This document shows, in pieces, positions 22,297 to 35,280 of a stretch of DNA of 64,000 nt. Made by a program: the position numbers and the translations under genes. Position 1 is the stretch's first letter, and every line of letters starts with the position of its first letter. Source of the stretch: Ciona intestinalis (Eukaryota; Chordata; Ascidiacea; Phlebobranchia; Cionidae); the NCBI RefSeq assembly GCF_000224145.3, contig NC_020176.2, forward strand, positions 3,679,826 to 3,743,825. Reading direction: 5' to 3'. Below the pieces are notes generated by a model, which worked only from the letters and a program-made list of their open reading frames with translations, had not been told where the DNA came from and made no database searches.

Positions 22297-24319
22297 ACCC
22301 AAGTATGACGATTCCTTACTGAAAATATATCCAAAGTTGTTTCAGATATTTCAATGACCAAATACTACATAATCGTACATATTCAAATTGTTTCTATCTC
22401 AGTAGTGTCTGAACAAGTAAAAAGATTGGAACATTTATTTAAAATAAACTAAACTGTTTGGTTAGGAATATGTAGCTTTGTTTCTTGTCACAACATTATT
22501 TTTATCATTATGTTTGATTAAGTTAAGTTTAGAAATATTGAAATATTATATCAAATTAAAAAATCGTAAGTGGTGGTATACTGGTCAACTGGTATAGAGT
22601 TGATATTACACGCCGAACGTTACATATATACACTGGTTTGAAACATGGCTTACTTAAAAATATCTCGGCTGCCTAACCGTCATATGAAACAACCTACGCA
22701 TTTGCCACCTTATGTACCCCGCGTGTAAAAACGCACCTAAAGGTAACAGGGACATTCTCCCCCAAGATCATCAAAACACACATGTTTCTTGGCCGCACGA
22801 TGGCGCATAGGGGTTTAATAAATTGACACAGAATGACTTCCGATAGAATCGAAAATAATGTAGCTTACAAACAAACAAATCGATTTAATATCCTGCAAGG
22901 ACAAAAATGCAAGTTTACTGTTTAATTGGACAATAAAACATGGCGTTCGGGCTGCCATTGGAACAGACCTGAACAACGTAAACTACTGTTTTTCATATTA
23001 AACCGAAGCCAACTATATCTTAACACGGTGATACATGCGTCATTGGCCCGTAATAACCGAGTCATCTATCATTACTGTTGCCGCTTTGTGATTTTAAAAT
23101 GGTGTTATTTTGGTAAATGAGTTTGCTTTAAATTTTAAAAGCATTTTTATCTCAGGACACAAAGTATAAATTTAAAACGCATTTGAAACGGATTGTTATT
23201 GGCTTATAGGACCTTATTCAAAGCGTTCAAAATATCTTGATTGCGCATTCTCGAACAATGAGTCAGGACGTTTTTATGCACACTGTACAAATAAACACCG
23301 GAAGAAAAAAAGAAATTATCAGGTCAGCTGCAAAGCATCTCAGCTACAGCGTAAACAAGAGTTAGAACCGCGCAGTTCCATTTGCGCAGCGTGTGAGACA
23401 TACAGGAAATACGTTTAAATAGACGGAAGAAATTCGTTGAACAGAAAGCAGCAGGCGGTTGGTTAGATATTGTTGCGAAGTTTGCAATGGATTGGCTTGC
23501 TTTTATAAACTGCTTGTAGTAAGCAGCTATAAATAGGCTGTGATTCGCAGGGTATAAGTGACGTTAGTTGTTCGCCTGGCAACGCAGCGTAAAAGTTTGT
23601 ATCAAATTACGCATTAAATTGCCTACAACGAAACAGAAAGAAAATGTCTGCTCGATCTTTAATAGGGTCTTTCCTCTTACTTCGTGTCGACGCTTATAGG
23701 CTAAATATGGTAAAGGCTGATGCATAGCAGTTTAGCGTAAAATTATCCTGTTGTGTTTGCGTCTCCCGACCAGGATGTGCGTGTTGGGCAGACATTGGGA
23801 TTTATTTAATTAGGCCTATATAGGGTATATATAGAAACTATTATTAAATAAGCATATGTGTTCTGTACATGTCACACACAATATAAAGATACATGCGAGG
23901 TGTTATTATTTGACAGGATTTCGTATATAATAAGGTATGACGTTTCTGATCAGTGGTTTTAATTCGCCTCACAATATATTGCCATGTGAGTTTACCCAAT
24001 TATACCCGCCTATACGACCACATTTTGAATTATGAGCAGGAATCGCCGTTGTGGTTATGTTTGCAATTGCTCACAACATACTTGACAAAGTGTATAAAAA
24101 GTTTAACGTAGGTTGTCAGCGATCTGCAGTGGTCATGTAACGGTCACATGTACACTGCATATAACCGACCTTCGTATTGCAGGGTTTTTCGTAGACTTGT
24201 GTTTTTCGTAGAACGCTGTTAAATTTCCAGCAAACATTTTGTGATGGTCTTGTAACGTCGCAATGCAATCGTTATAACACCTTTCTTATCTAAACTGTAA
24301 CCATTATAATCACTACACA
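22297..24319. promoter_or_regulatory. Divergent non-coding region ATG5 / Ras-like gene
   Basis: About 2 kb between divergent genes with no supported exon. Presumed to hold the promoters of both. No specific factor site is claimed. Confidence 0.4.
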
Positions 24320-25319
24320 ATGGGAAAATCACCTCCGAGCTATAAAGTGTTAGTCGTTGGCTCCAAAAACGTCGGCAAGTATTCATTGTGCCAGCAGTTT
24401 GTAAAAGGATGGATAGCAGAGAAACCTGGAGGTTCGTAGTCTTATCACCGTTTGCGTTAGTAGTAGACTCATCCCGCAGTTTTATTTTTTTTTTTAATTG
24501 TAGACTTTTCCACTAGTGTATATTTAGGATTTGATATCATGTAACCAGAAACTCATGTTTTGAAACCCAACATCGTGCAGTACGTATGTGCCTCATTTGA
24601 CTTTTACCACCAAATTTTGCGCGTCTTGAGCGTTTGCTATCGGCCATATGGCACATGAAAGATGATGTGCCATTTTCTTAAATTAACATTTAACCGCATG
24701 TAGCGTTGGTGTTGGAATTATTAAGCCGCAATACATGCCTTATTTTGTATCCATAGACGACGGACCTATGAAAAAGACGGTCCAGATAAACAACACGAAA
24801 GTTGAATTAGAAGTTATCATACACGACGTTGAAGGGAAAGAAGAAATAGGAAAATGTGATGGTGTAATTCTAGTTTACTCGATTATCGATGCTGCTTCTT
24901 TAACCTTCGTTAAAAGTATCGCTTTTCAAAAATTGCACGTCGCTCTTGGGTCTCGATCAAATGCAGACCCTGGAAACGATAAAACAGAAGATGGCGAAAC
25001 TACGAAGCTTAGACAAGCGGATGAAGGGTCAACCAAAGGAGTTGAAATGCCGACCTTACACCCAGAACAGGTCAGCTTATCTGTTCCAGTTGTTTTGGTC
25101 GGGACCAAGGAGGACGAAGCTAAGTTGTCTCGGCAAGTTGATTTATCTGATGCCGAGACACTAAGCCAGGAGCTTTCGTGTGTTGGTTTCTTTGAGACTG
25201 CAGCCCCTTGTAATTCAAATGTGGCAAAGGCTTTTGAGTGCGTCGCAGAAGATATTGTGAATAAAAGAGCAAATACAGTCACACCTGAAACCAAAAGCGG
25301 CTGCTGTATCGTGCTGTGA
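24320..25319 (+). CDS. Atypical Ras-like protein with C-terminal CaaX box
   Basis: Two exons, 24320-24431 and 24757-25319, about 224 residues. The N-terminus reads YKVLVVGSKNVGKYSLCQQF, a Ras-fold beta1 and P-loop, but the Ser/Thr that binds magnesium after GK is Tyr. There is no switch I effector region of normal form; the G3 motif is DVEG rather than DTAG; G4 is VGTKED (TKxD kept) and G5 is ETAA. Between beta4 and G4 there is an extra polar stretch of about 40 residues. The protein ends GCCIVL, a CaaX box (CIVL, Leu last, favouring geranylgeranylation) with an adjacent Cys that could be palmitoylated. So it probably sits on membranes but may bind or hydrolyse GTP abnormally. I cannot assign it to a named Ras subfamily; the family call is firm, the function is not. 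Confidence 0.75.
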
Positions 25320-25766
25320 ATTGCTTTTTTATACGTATTGTATAACGAACTATTTTATATGTTTTATGTTTTTTAATGATTTTATAGTCATTTCGCTGCA
25401 CATAAACTTTGCTCAAAGTGATTTTATTGGGAAAATATACACAATCATGAAATTACACTATTTAAAAAAACTGTATTTATTTTTGTAAACTCTACAGTGA
25501 CACTGTAAAGAAAATCCCTATTTTAAGTGTCACAGTTTACTAAAATTTAATTTAAAATTATCTAACACACAAAACTCCCCAAAAACTGGTTACGTCGCTT
25601 TAGTAAAATTTCTATTGTAAGCCACGCTTAATAACAGGGAAAGTCCCGAAAAGTGACGTAGAAAAATTATATTTTGCTAAAGTTTGTATATCGTGCATTC
25701 GTGCTTAAATAAGATAATTTATAATAAATAACAAATAGTTAGTCAGAACTGATAAACTGGAACATC
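25320..25766. other. Spacer Ras-like gene to COG2
   Basis: About 450 AT-rich bases without a coding exon; 3' UTR of the Ras-like gene and promoter of COG2. Confidence 0.5.
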
Positions 25767-28700
25767 ATGACAGAGTCGACAGAGATGGAAAAATCAAAGC
25801 GCCCGAAAGTTTCTTTGCTTCCAATTGCACCTTCTACTTTATGTTTTGATAAAAATGAGTTTATGAAAGTATGTTCGTGTTAAAATTATTGTTTCGCATA
25901 TAGAAAAGTGCACATTATCCTTATATACAAGCTTACTACTGATAACAACGGCTGTTGACAATGACATTTGTGGCAGCAGCAGAAAGTTATTTTCAAGCCT
26001 CCCATTTTTTAAATAGTTGAACTTTAAAAGCTATTACTATTTGTCTATACAGCATTCGAATGCTCTATCTACTCTTTAGGACTTCAACCATAAACCTACA
26101 ATCCACCTATTATTTCATATTCATTATCTCAATTACAGGCAGATTTCAGTGTTGACCACTTTGTTGCTGATTGTAGAAGACGAGTTCAACTGGAAACACT
26201 GCGGCAAGACCTTGAGATTTATTTTAAAGTTCTTAAAAATGCAATGATTGAACTGATCAACAAAGATTATGCTGACTTTGTTAATTTATCTTCAAATCTG
26301 GTGTGTTCATACTAATTCATATTAAAATCCCTTATTGCAACTTTTACTACAAAATCAATTCATTATTTTTCCACATGTTATTTTGAATAAAAAGGTTAAA
26401 AGTGTGGCTTTAAATATAAAGCTTGCAATATCTTATCAAGTTAAATTCCTTTTTGTAACATATCTTCATCAATTTAGGTTGGAATGAATAAAGCGATTGA
26501 ACTTTTAAGGGAACCGTTGTCGAAAATCAAAGTTGACGTAGGGGTAAGGTTTTTAATTCTAGCTACTGCTAAACAAATATTTTGTCTCTATGTGTTAGTT
26601 ACGTGTTGGTACACTGGTTTTTATATTTTAGCAACTTTCATTTTGCTGCTTATTTCCCTCTCTTCCAAGTATTAATTAACCTGATCTTTGTTACTGTATT
26701 TTAAGATATTCCAGTTTAAAAATCACTACAACACTGCAAAAACAGTTGGTTTTTCTAAAAGCCAGATTTTATAGGCTATTCCATGTAATAAATTTTCTTA
26801 GTAAAAGTACACCATGTAATCCTCCAGGAGGTTGTTGAAGTGATGAAGAATAAAGTGGAGGAGGTTGAAAGATCACTTGGCCATCAGAAGATGGTGGGAG
26901 AGAAACGGATTCTTCTTTCTCATATGAAGGGCTTGTTGCAAGCGGTGGAAAAGATTGAACATATTCAGAGATCGGATGATTCAAACACCGGACAGGTGTG
27001 GAGAGAAATAGGTTTAGTTTTTGTGCCTGTTAAGATATATTTAGAGTATAAATTTATTTAGTGATTCATATTTTAAATTAGTGAAAATTTATTTCAATAT
27101 TTTCCTAATGGCTACAACATTGCATATTTTGTTTGTTTTCTCTTAGGTTCTTGAACGTATCGCCGGTGAATTCAACCAGCTTCAACATCATGCCACGTTT
27201 TGTAAAGGTTTACCTGTTCTTAATCATATAAGGCCGGTAAGCTATTGTGAATTAGTGTGTATAAGGTTATTGGGATGACGCACATGATATAACTTGATAG
27301 TGAGTGTAGGGTGTATGAACACACTATGTGTTTGTTGTATTGTATAAGAAGACACTCATGTTGCAACTTGAGAGTGAGCTAAGATCTATGAATACACGAT
27401 GTGTCTATGCTTTATACACCCATGTTATGTTTAGACTCAAGTGTATGATAGACCTCTATTGACTATATATTATATTAGAAGATACTTAAATATGCCTACT
27501 TTATTTATGACAATGAATTTTATTTTGTTCCAGCGAATATCAGACATTACCAGCAATTTACAAAATGGTTTGGAAGGAGAATTGGTGCAGGGTATTGCTT
27601 CTAGTGATCTACGCAGCATACATCGCTGTTTAAACTCATATGCATTGATTGGGAAAACAAAGGATGCAGAAAGTTTAGTTCGGGCCCATGTTGTTCAACC
27701 ATGTCTACACCAGGTAGGTGGTGTAACTATAATTTAAAGATACTTTGTAGTTTGTTTTAAGGTTAGGCATCGCCTGTTTTTGCCAATATTCATTTGTGTA
27801 ACAAACTCTGACCAATTGCCAGTAGTAAATACTGAAATTTTTATATTTTTTCTAATTGGGGACAATTAACATCTGTGTCTGACATAGCCAATATGGTGTT
27901 GAGCAATTTAGGTGCATTTCAATACTAATACTTTCACGATTAATATACGAAACAAACATTCCAGGTTATAGTTGAACACAATGGAGATAGCGGAATAAAC
28001 AACTTGAAATATTTATTCAACAAAATATTAGAATCGGTTCCTGCTCAATTGAAACTACTTTGTGACATCACATCAGGAAGACAATTACAGTAAATATTTA
28101 AATAATGTTAGTTGCCATTTTTTCACGCAGTAGATAACATTTTGACCTTTTGCCTTTGCATCAAACTAGATTCTGAATAGGCCCCCCATAAAAATTATTT
28201 CAAAATGAAAGTTATTCTTAGTTTTTTAGAGTTTTTAATTATGCCAAATGTAACATCTTGATGTTTATTTGTTGCAGACTTGGAGATCAGTTTAGGGGAA
28301 TCCCGGGTTATGACTTCATGATCAACTCGGCGTGGCCTGAAGTTGTCTCTTCATTGGAGACTAATCTCCCTGGAATATTTGCATCTGGTGATCCTGACAT
28401 GTTCCACAAGGTAGGTGGATTGTTCAAAACTCAAGGATTTACTTTTTATACTAATACTAATACTAGTATTAGTAAGCTACTTTTAATTTTTCATGTTTTT
28501 TATTTTAAATATATACTAGTAAGTTACTTTTTATTTTTTTTTATGATTTTTATTTTATTTTAATATGATTATTCCAACAGAGATACAAGCTATGTATGGA
28601 ATTTATTTGTAACTTTGAAAGGCACTGCGGCTCTCAAGCGTCAATCATCAAACTTCGTCAAAGTGATTCTTACAATGTTCTCATGACGCACTGGAGTTTG

Positions 28701-30966
28701 CCTGTCTACTTCCAAATTAGGTAATACTAGTGTTTTAAAATTGTTTTTGTTGAAAGCTGGGATGGGATATATCTTTTTACGCTATTTGAGGTTACTTTAT
28801 TCTATAATTGTAATGTTTGTAATTGACAACAAAATTCGTTATGCTTCAAAAAAACTTTATATGGGGAATGAGGTGTAAAAATAAATAATTTATTTAATAG
28901 ATTTCAGGAAATTGGAGGAAACTTTGAGTCTGTGTTGTCTAATACTGAACAAGCATTACTCAGTGAAGAAGGAAAAACATTCAGGTGACTTTTTGCCACA
29001 TACATAATGTTTATATTAACCGCTCTGTATTGGCCCATTTTGTATTTTTCCATTTGGTTTTAGCTAACAATACCCATATTAACATAGTGATATGCTTACT
29101 TAATTCCTTTCGTTCTGTATTAAAATTTTGTACAACTTAAATATTGTATTATGAGTTATTATGTGACATTGTTATATGTTAATAATATATTCTTCAAAAT
29201 GGGGACACTTCTATTTTTAGACTGAAGTCCACTTCTGTGTTATGGGATTGCATAAGAAGGTGTTGGAATATCGATGTTTTTCTACCAAGTCTAATGCACA
29301 GGTTCTGGAAACTCACACTGCAGTTGTTAGCAAGGTATAAAACATGGATACAAAAGATTCAGAGGGAACAGGTTGGTTTCTTATTTACAGCAATTATATC
29401 CCATCACTGCTGGTGCCATTATATTAAGCTTAAATGTGCAGTATGTATACAATGTACATATAGTTGTGTTCACCCTCTACTGTCTTTATACTGAAGGCAT
29501 AGGCCTAATGCAGTGATGTATTAATTCAACACATAAAACATAATAAAAAAACATATTACTCATGAATGACAGGTAGAAACAAAACGCTTGTTTAAAAATG
29601 TTTATAATTATCTTTGTAGTTGAAAAATACAAAAAGCGACACTCTAAATAACTTATTGGTCATTATAGATTGCCAATGATTCTCAGTTTCCTTTGGGTAA
29701 AGTAGCTGAAATCGCTTTGGACATCGAAGCACTTGTGGATCATGTAAACACTTTCTATCTTGATGAAATTCAACCCAAAGCCACAAAACAAGGGTTGAAA
29801 GATGTTGACATTTTACAAAGTTTGTAATTTGCACTTAATTTTTATTGATAAGTAAATGTTTATCCTGTTGTATGTCAACTTCAAAGTTATACTACAAGTG
29901 TCCTAATTTTTACGCCTTGTCCCAGTTGAATGAATATATTTTTTAATTTTACAATACCCTAATATTCCCATCAACCCAGGAGCACTGAATGATATTTTCT
30001 CTGAATTGAAAACACACAAAGATGATCTAATAAACCACATTGTGACATCACTATCCTCACAGTCTATTGTGTTCTTAAAACAAGCTCAAGACGTACCAAG
30101 ACTTTTTAGAAAAACAAACAGGTTTGGAATTTACAATTTAAAAAACAATTGTTTGTTTTTACTTAAAATCTAAAGAGATGTTACCAAGTTAGCCTCTGTT
30201 CATTTTGTGTATATAAATTAAAATGTCAATTGATTGTATATTATAAACTAGTATCTAGTTTTAAATTTCAGACCAACTCCAACAGAGCAGTCAACATACG
30301 TTACAAACCTAATGAAACCAATTGTTGCTTTCCATGGTGGGCAAACATCTTATATAAATGATGAGTTACTCTCACATTGGTTGACGCAGGTGGCAATACC
30401 AATATCGGACAGGTATAAGGTTTTGAATTTATATAAAGTAGGACTAAAACTATTGTATGTAACCATAAACGAATGCAGGAAAAGCTATTTTAGAAAACAA
30501 GTGTAATATGCTATGCACCAACAGATTTTATAATGAAATGAAAGCTAGTACTGGAGTTAATAATTTTCCTTTCATTTCTCTTCAGATTTCACAGCGTTGT
30601 GTCCGAGGTCCTCACTTCTGTGAGGAAGATGGAAGAGAGCTTGCTCCGATTGCAGAAGATGAGGTCTGGAGGAAAATCTTCTTCCAGTAACCTTGCAGCA
30701 TTGGCGGGATCCTCTTTATCAGATGATGATAAAATACGACTTCAGTTGTTTATTGACGTCACCAGTTTTGGAAAGCAGGTGATAATTAGAGAATATGTTT
30801 GATTTTGCTTAAAAAGTGTGCGTAAAAGGTGTGCAGAAGGACATAATTATAAAAACTAAAAGATCGTTCTGTGCAGATGTCAGCTTGTGGTGGGAAAATG
30901 GACACAATACCAGTGTACCAGAAACTATTCCAGTTGGTTGAAGAAGCCAAGAAGAACCCTAGTTGA
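25767..30966 (+). CDS. COG2: COG2, conserved oligomeric Golgi complex subunit 2
   Basis: Sixteen exons: 25767-25868, 26139-26300, 26478-26543, 26828-26995, 27147-27236, 27534-27713, 27965-28089, 28278-28410, 28581-28720, 28901-28984, 29221-29371, 29669-29819, 29980-30121, 30272-30412, 30586-30778, 30877-30966. All phases agree; 705 residues (human 738). COG2 is in lobe A of the COG tether, which captures retrograde vesicles at the Golgi and keeps glycosylation enzymes in place. Matches: TLCFDKNEFMK, FVADCRRRVQLE, ELINKDYADFVNLS, VEKIEHIQ, QVLERIAGEFNQLQ, PGYDFMINSAWP, CGSQASI, LPVYFQIRFQEI, RRCWNIDVFLP, LLARY, QDVPRLFRKTNR, MKPIV, RMEESLLRL-like KMEESLLRLQ and DDDKIRLQL. The N-terminal exons are rich in coiled coil. 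The intron after exon 5 holds a minisatellite. Confidence 0.95.
27240..27445. repeat. Intronic minisatellite, COG2 copy
   Basis: Two to three degenerate units of about 80 bases with GTGTATAAG, GACACTCATGTTGCAACTTGA, GAGTGAG and ATGAATACACGATGTGTCT. Similar blocks occur in the TSR1 and trypsin introns. Confidence 0.6.
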
Positions 30967-31580
30967 ATTGAATAATTCAATATTTAGTTATACTTATCAG
31001 ATTATATACAATGGATTGCTAGTATCAATGGTGGCTACTTATATTTTTGCATATTATCCCATATAAAACGCGCAATAATAAAGTTATGAGATGTGTTTAA
31101 AGAAAGTGAGTTTTTTAGGTAAAAAATTGTTTATTTGAACTGCTTGTTATATGGTGAAGAAGTAACTGTTCAAATGAAAAACTCCGGTGGTTGTAGATAT
31201 TTGAATGTATATCCTTCCGTTTCTCGCTAGAAATGCTAGCTTTTCTTCCAAAAATGTTTAATTCAAAAATTATTCACATCTCTAATTCGTTAAACGCATG
31301 TATTCTGTTCAAACATACCATTGTCTAAAGCCCGCAAGAATATAGGGTCTGCTCTAAACGTGCTCCCCTAAAACTTATCGTTTTTACACAGAATCAAGGA
31401 CCATAGAAATCTAATATGTCTGCAAGTTTTTTTTTGTGCGGTGGGAATTTTTTAAATAAACGTAAAACGATGTTGTAATTTGAATGTTTATTGTTGTTCA
31501 TTATCCATTGATGTAGCTATTGGATATACGTGTTGTATTTTTAGATGTATAGTACGTAAATTTACACGTTGCATTAAAAG
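30967..31580. other. Spacer COG2 to C5orf34 homologue
   Basis: About 610 bases. AATAAA at 31077-31082 is a likely COG2 polyadenylation signal. The rest is presumed promoter; no other feature seen. Confidence 0.5.
31077..31082 (+). terminator. Candidate polyadenylation signal of COG2
   Basis: AATAAA 111 bases past the COG2 stop. Confidence 0.55.
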
Positions 31581-33497
31581 ATGGCGAATCCAATGCAAAC
31601 AGTGAAAGAGCTCGCTGAGAAGAACTCCGTTTTGCAAGTAAGTACAAGATAATGCTCGTGTTCGATTAACTGGTTAACAGGCTAGGTTTATGTTAGCTTT
31701 GCATAATGTATGTTAAGTTGAAATAGTTGATTTTTTAACATATTTGTGTTTTAGGTTTTGATTTTCAATGACGACAGTGTTGAAGTTCAGTTTAAAGATC
31801 GTTCAGTTTTACAATTATCTCCTTGTGGTGCAAACTATCAATACCACCAACCAAGCACAGATGGATTAAGATTGGTGGAAAATTTAAACACAATTCGACA
31901 GCGGTCCAAATTTGCAACAAGCGATACTAAAACACAGGTTGATTTTGCTGTTTCTGTAAGAAACCTGTTTGCAGTTGGTCCCTATATCGCTGCAGAATTC
32001 CACCATTTATGTGAAGGTGTCGTACGTCTGCATCAAGATGTTACTGATTATGTTTGGCCAGTTGTATCAGAGAAAAACCCAACTGACGGCAGCATTGTGG
32101 TGGATACTGATGGAAAAGTTACAGTTTGTGCAAAGAATGACGCAGCTGAGTTGGTGCTTTGGGCATGTCAGAATCAAGTTGAAGTGAAACTCTGTGTAAA
32201 ACTAAACGAATCCAAAGTTTCTGCCAAGAATGTGGATAGCAATGCAGCTAACAAACAATATGCTGTTGTGAAACAACTTTTTTCTGCAAGCTGTTGTCCG
32301 GACAGATGGAAATACCCACTGCAAGTTGCTTTGAATGCAAGGTCTGGTTGTCAAAGTGAAATTGCCATTCTTAATAAATTGCACGCCGTCAAGGCACTTC
32401 CAGACAATTGTCCAAAGCCCTTTAAACACCAGTGGCGGACAAACACAAGTGAAGAAAGCTTAACTGAAGATTCTAACTTATCACTTTTGCCCCACAAGCG
32501 TGTAAAGTGTATGCTCTTCAATGGAAACATGTATTGGTTTTTCCATAATGAAATCCATAGTAATAATACCCAACATGACATTGAAGTCTGGCTTAATGAT
32601 GGAAGTATTCTCACTGGCTCAACGGGTAGATTTCATTTCTCCTACAAAGAATACAAAAGGGATGAAAATATGAAGCTTGTGCTTTCAAAGGAAAGGATGT
32701 ACACTCCAACAGCTTTACCAATGGATGAAAAACTAAAAAATATTATTTTACGAGTCATGAGGCTTTGTTCGACGGATACAAAATTTGAAAATGCTTCTTC
32801 AAAACCAGTTGAATCAGCTTGCTGGGTGGATGCGTATCCAAAGTTGAAAGGAAATGCCAAAAGTGGAGATCTGGGTGATTTACAAAGTGATAATGTGAAT
32901 CCTAGTGGGTATGTTATTGTTCCAAATCTTGGTAAGTTCTCTTCTGCGGGTGGGAGTGTCCAAGTTTGTTTTGATGACGAAGCAACGGTCCATGCAGCAT
33001 TGTCATCAGAAGATTGGAAGATGATCAAAAAGTCTTCAGAAAATCTATCTTCAATTTCGGCAAGAATTCTGCTTCCAAACAAGCGCTACCATGTGTGCAG
33101 TAACATCCTAAACTGTGATACTTCTATCTTCTTCTACATGAAGCATGTATGCGAGTGGTTGTTGTGGCTTGTTGCAGAGGAGGAAAAACGTGGAGGATTT
33201 TACCAAAACACCATTTATTGTCGAGAAAAATCAAACATGGTTTTAAAAGAGATTGAAAAAATAGCCCAGTTTAATTCAAGTGAAAGAATAGAATATGCTC
33301 GAGGACAGTGTGGATTTTCTTTCAGTAACTTTGAGTCTGAACAAAATCAAAATGTATACAAGCATCAAATAGTTCCACCTGAGTTATTTAGTTCGGTTGG
33401 TAATCTGATACCCAGCCCTGTTTCCAATGCATTAGAAAGCACTGGGAAAGCTATTGATGATATTTCATCATTTATTGAAAATATTCGCAAACAATAA
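31581..33497 (+). CDS. C5orf34-like protein
   Basis: Two exons, 31581-31637 and 31755-33497, about 599 residues (human C5orf34 about 640). The N-terminal VLIFNDDSVEVQFKDRS and LQLSPCG match the human start (LYEDDSVQVQY...LQLSPCG), followed by TIRQRSKF (human RIRQRTHF). CCPDRWKYPLQVAL matches human ACPEEWKYPLSLAL, and the C-terminal ALESTGKAIDDI matches human ALKKTSEILHDI. The biochemical role of this family is not established to my knowledge. The family is described as having N- and C-terminal conserved domains, which these matches follow. Almost the entire protein is in one exon. The next gene begins about 200 bases downstream on the same strand. Confidence 0.82.
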
Positions 33498-33698
33498 TTT
33501 TTGACACATTCTATTAATTCTATAGTTGTCCTATATTATTTATATTACATCCATTCTGTTCTTTGCACCATAAATCACTGTGCCACTAAAATGCTTATTA
33601 AGATTTATACTATTGGTGTGTGCTTTATTTACAGTCAAGCTAAGCTAAGACTTTATAGGAATATTAGTTCTTGTAAAGGAAGAACATTGAAGCAAAAA

Positions 33699-35280
33699 AT
33701 GGTCTACAGACGCTGGTGTCCAGCTTGGAGCAAGAAATTTCCTTCCTTTTATCACGACAAAGAACAAAACTTCACATACTGCAGGTATTTGTCTTCTGCA
33801 TTCTTGTTTTGTATATGGTTTTCCCTTTTCCATTTTCGTTTTGCGTGTAACAATTTCTGAAAACCCTGCTTTTCATTAAGCTAAAGATAACAATTAAAAT
33901 TCTTTTGTAGGTTATGCAGATGTAGCAGTATACCTCATGCACAAGTATGTAAGTGGGCAACTGGTCTTACCCCTCCTTCTTCGGGATGGAGAATGAGGCG
34001 TCTGGTTCGTCATTTATCTTCATTCGAACACCAGACTGCGCATGCAACAGCTGTGGATCGTTGCCAATCTGTCATAGGTAATTTTTATACTTTATTGTTT
34101 ATGTTTAATGAATATAGAATGTAGTTCTTAAATTTTGATGGTACTGCTAGAGTAAGTCCATGCTTAATGAAAGAATTTTGTAGCTTATACTTATTTGCAA
34201 ATCAGCTCTTCTGGCATTTGTTTGCGTGCCAACATTTTTAAACTTCCATTCTGGTCATCTTCATCAGTAATTTAGATTACTTTGTTATTTGTAACCAATG
34301 TTATCCTGTTTGTTTTATACCAGATTACCAACAGAAGAACAACGGAAGTCTCCCACCAGATGCTGAGGATCCTGACTCCATACTGGGGGAAGCTGATTCT
34401 TTCTTTGTCAGTGTAAGTTATATTACAACCACAATTTTTAAGTTTTGGAATATATATCACATTAAGATTATGGTACAACTCATAAATATAAAACTGAACA
34501 TAAAAATGTCGTCTTTGAAACTTTTTTGTCTTTGAGATAATTTACAGTTTGGTTATCATTTAAAAAATGTAATGGCTGGACCTCCAGATTCCTTCCTTTA
34601 CTTTTGTTATTAACTTATTAATATGTTTTGGGGTAATGGCCTAACTGTGGCCTATATCTCAGGTCCCATGCCATGTTAAACTTCATTCATGTAGAGTATA
34701 AATACTAATTATTTTCAAATATTCTTAGTTTAGCCCGGTTACCTTCAGAAGTGTATTAGAGACGCTCACCTTTGAAGAGTTGACCCGTAAAGCTCATTCA
34801 ACGTTTGAAACAGAACAACTCAAGTTTGGACATTCAGAATACTTCAAACAAATCAAAAGAAAGAGTAACCAGGACAGTTTGCGACCGTCGCTTGTTGTTA
34901 AATCCGCTAAGCTTGACCAACTTCCATCAGTCACAAAATATCCAGACATTGAAGCAGATGATGAAATGAGACAAGTTACTCTCGAAATCGCAACCAATCA
35001 AGAAACATCTGAAAACGACACAGATTCTGAGGTGGATTTGGCGAGCAAGGAACTGCATGGTGACCGCCATGATAACGTAAATTTCACAACAAGTAACGGA
35101 CAAAATGGTGACAATTTTGATTCATCTTCCAACATAGCGTTGACCTTACCACCAAGCTTTGATGAACTTATTCAAACACAAAAGAAACTTGTTAAAGCTA
35201 TCGAAAAACTTGTTGAAGTACAAACTGAAACTTTAACTGCTGTTAAAACACTTATTAAACAAAATAAAAACAGCACGTAG
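33699..35280 (+). CDS. TTF-type zinc-finger protein, function unknown
   Basis: Four exons, 33699-33784, 33911-34077, 34324-34412, 34729-35280; phases agree, about 297 residues. The N-terminus (RRWCPAWSKKFPSFYHD, then FTYCRLCR, then RHLSSFEHQTAHA) follows the pattern of TTF-type zinc fingers: W and FP aromatic cluster, CxxC, then H...H near a Ser-rich helix. These fingers occur in hAT transposases and in host proteins derived from them. No transposase catalytic domain follows. The middle is acidic and Ser/Thr-rich, and the last 45 residues form a heptad-like Leu/Val/Lys helix (coiled coil likely). A DNA-binding or chromatin role is inferred from the finger alone. A pyrimidine-rich acceptor (CTTTATTTACAG) ends near 33634, between the C5orf34 stop and this ATG, as expected for a downstream trans-spliced gene. 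Confidence 0.68.

Noticed and set aside
32642-33082. 146-residue minus-strand frame inside the C5orf34 homologue
   Set aside because: Antisense to a well supported exon; no similarity recognised.
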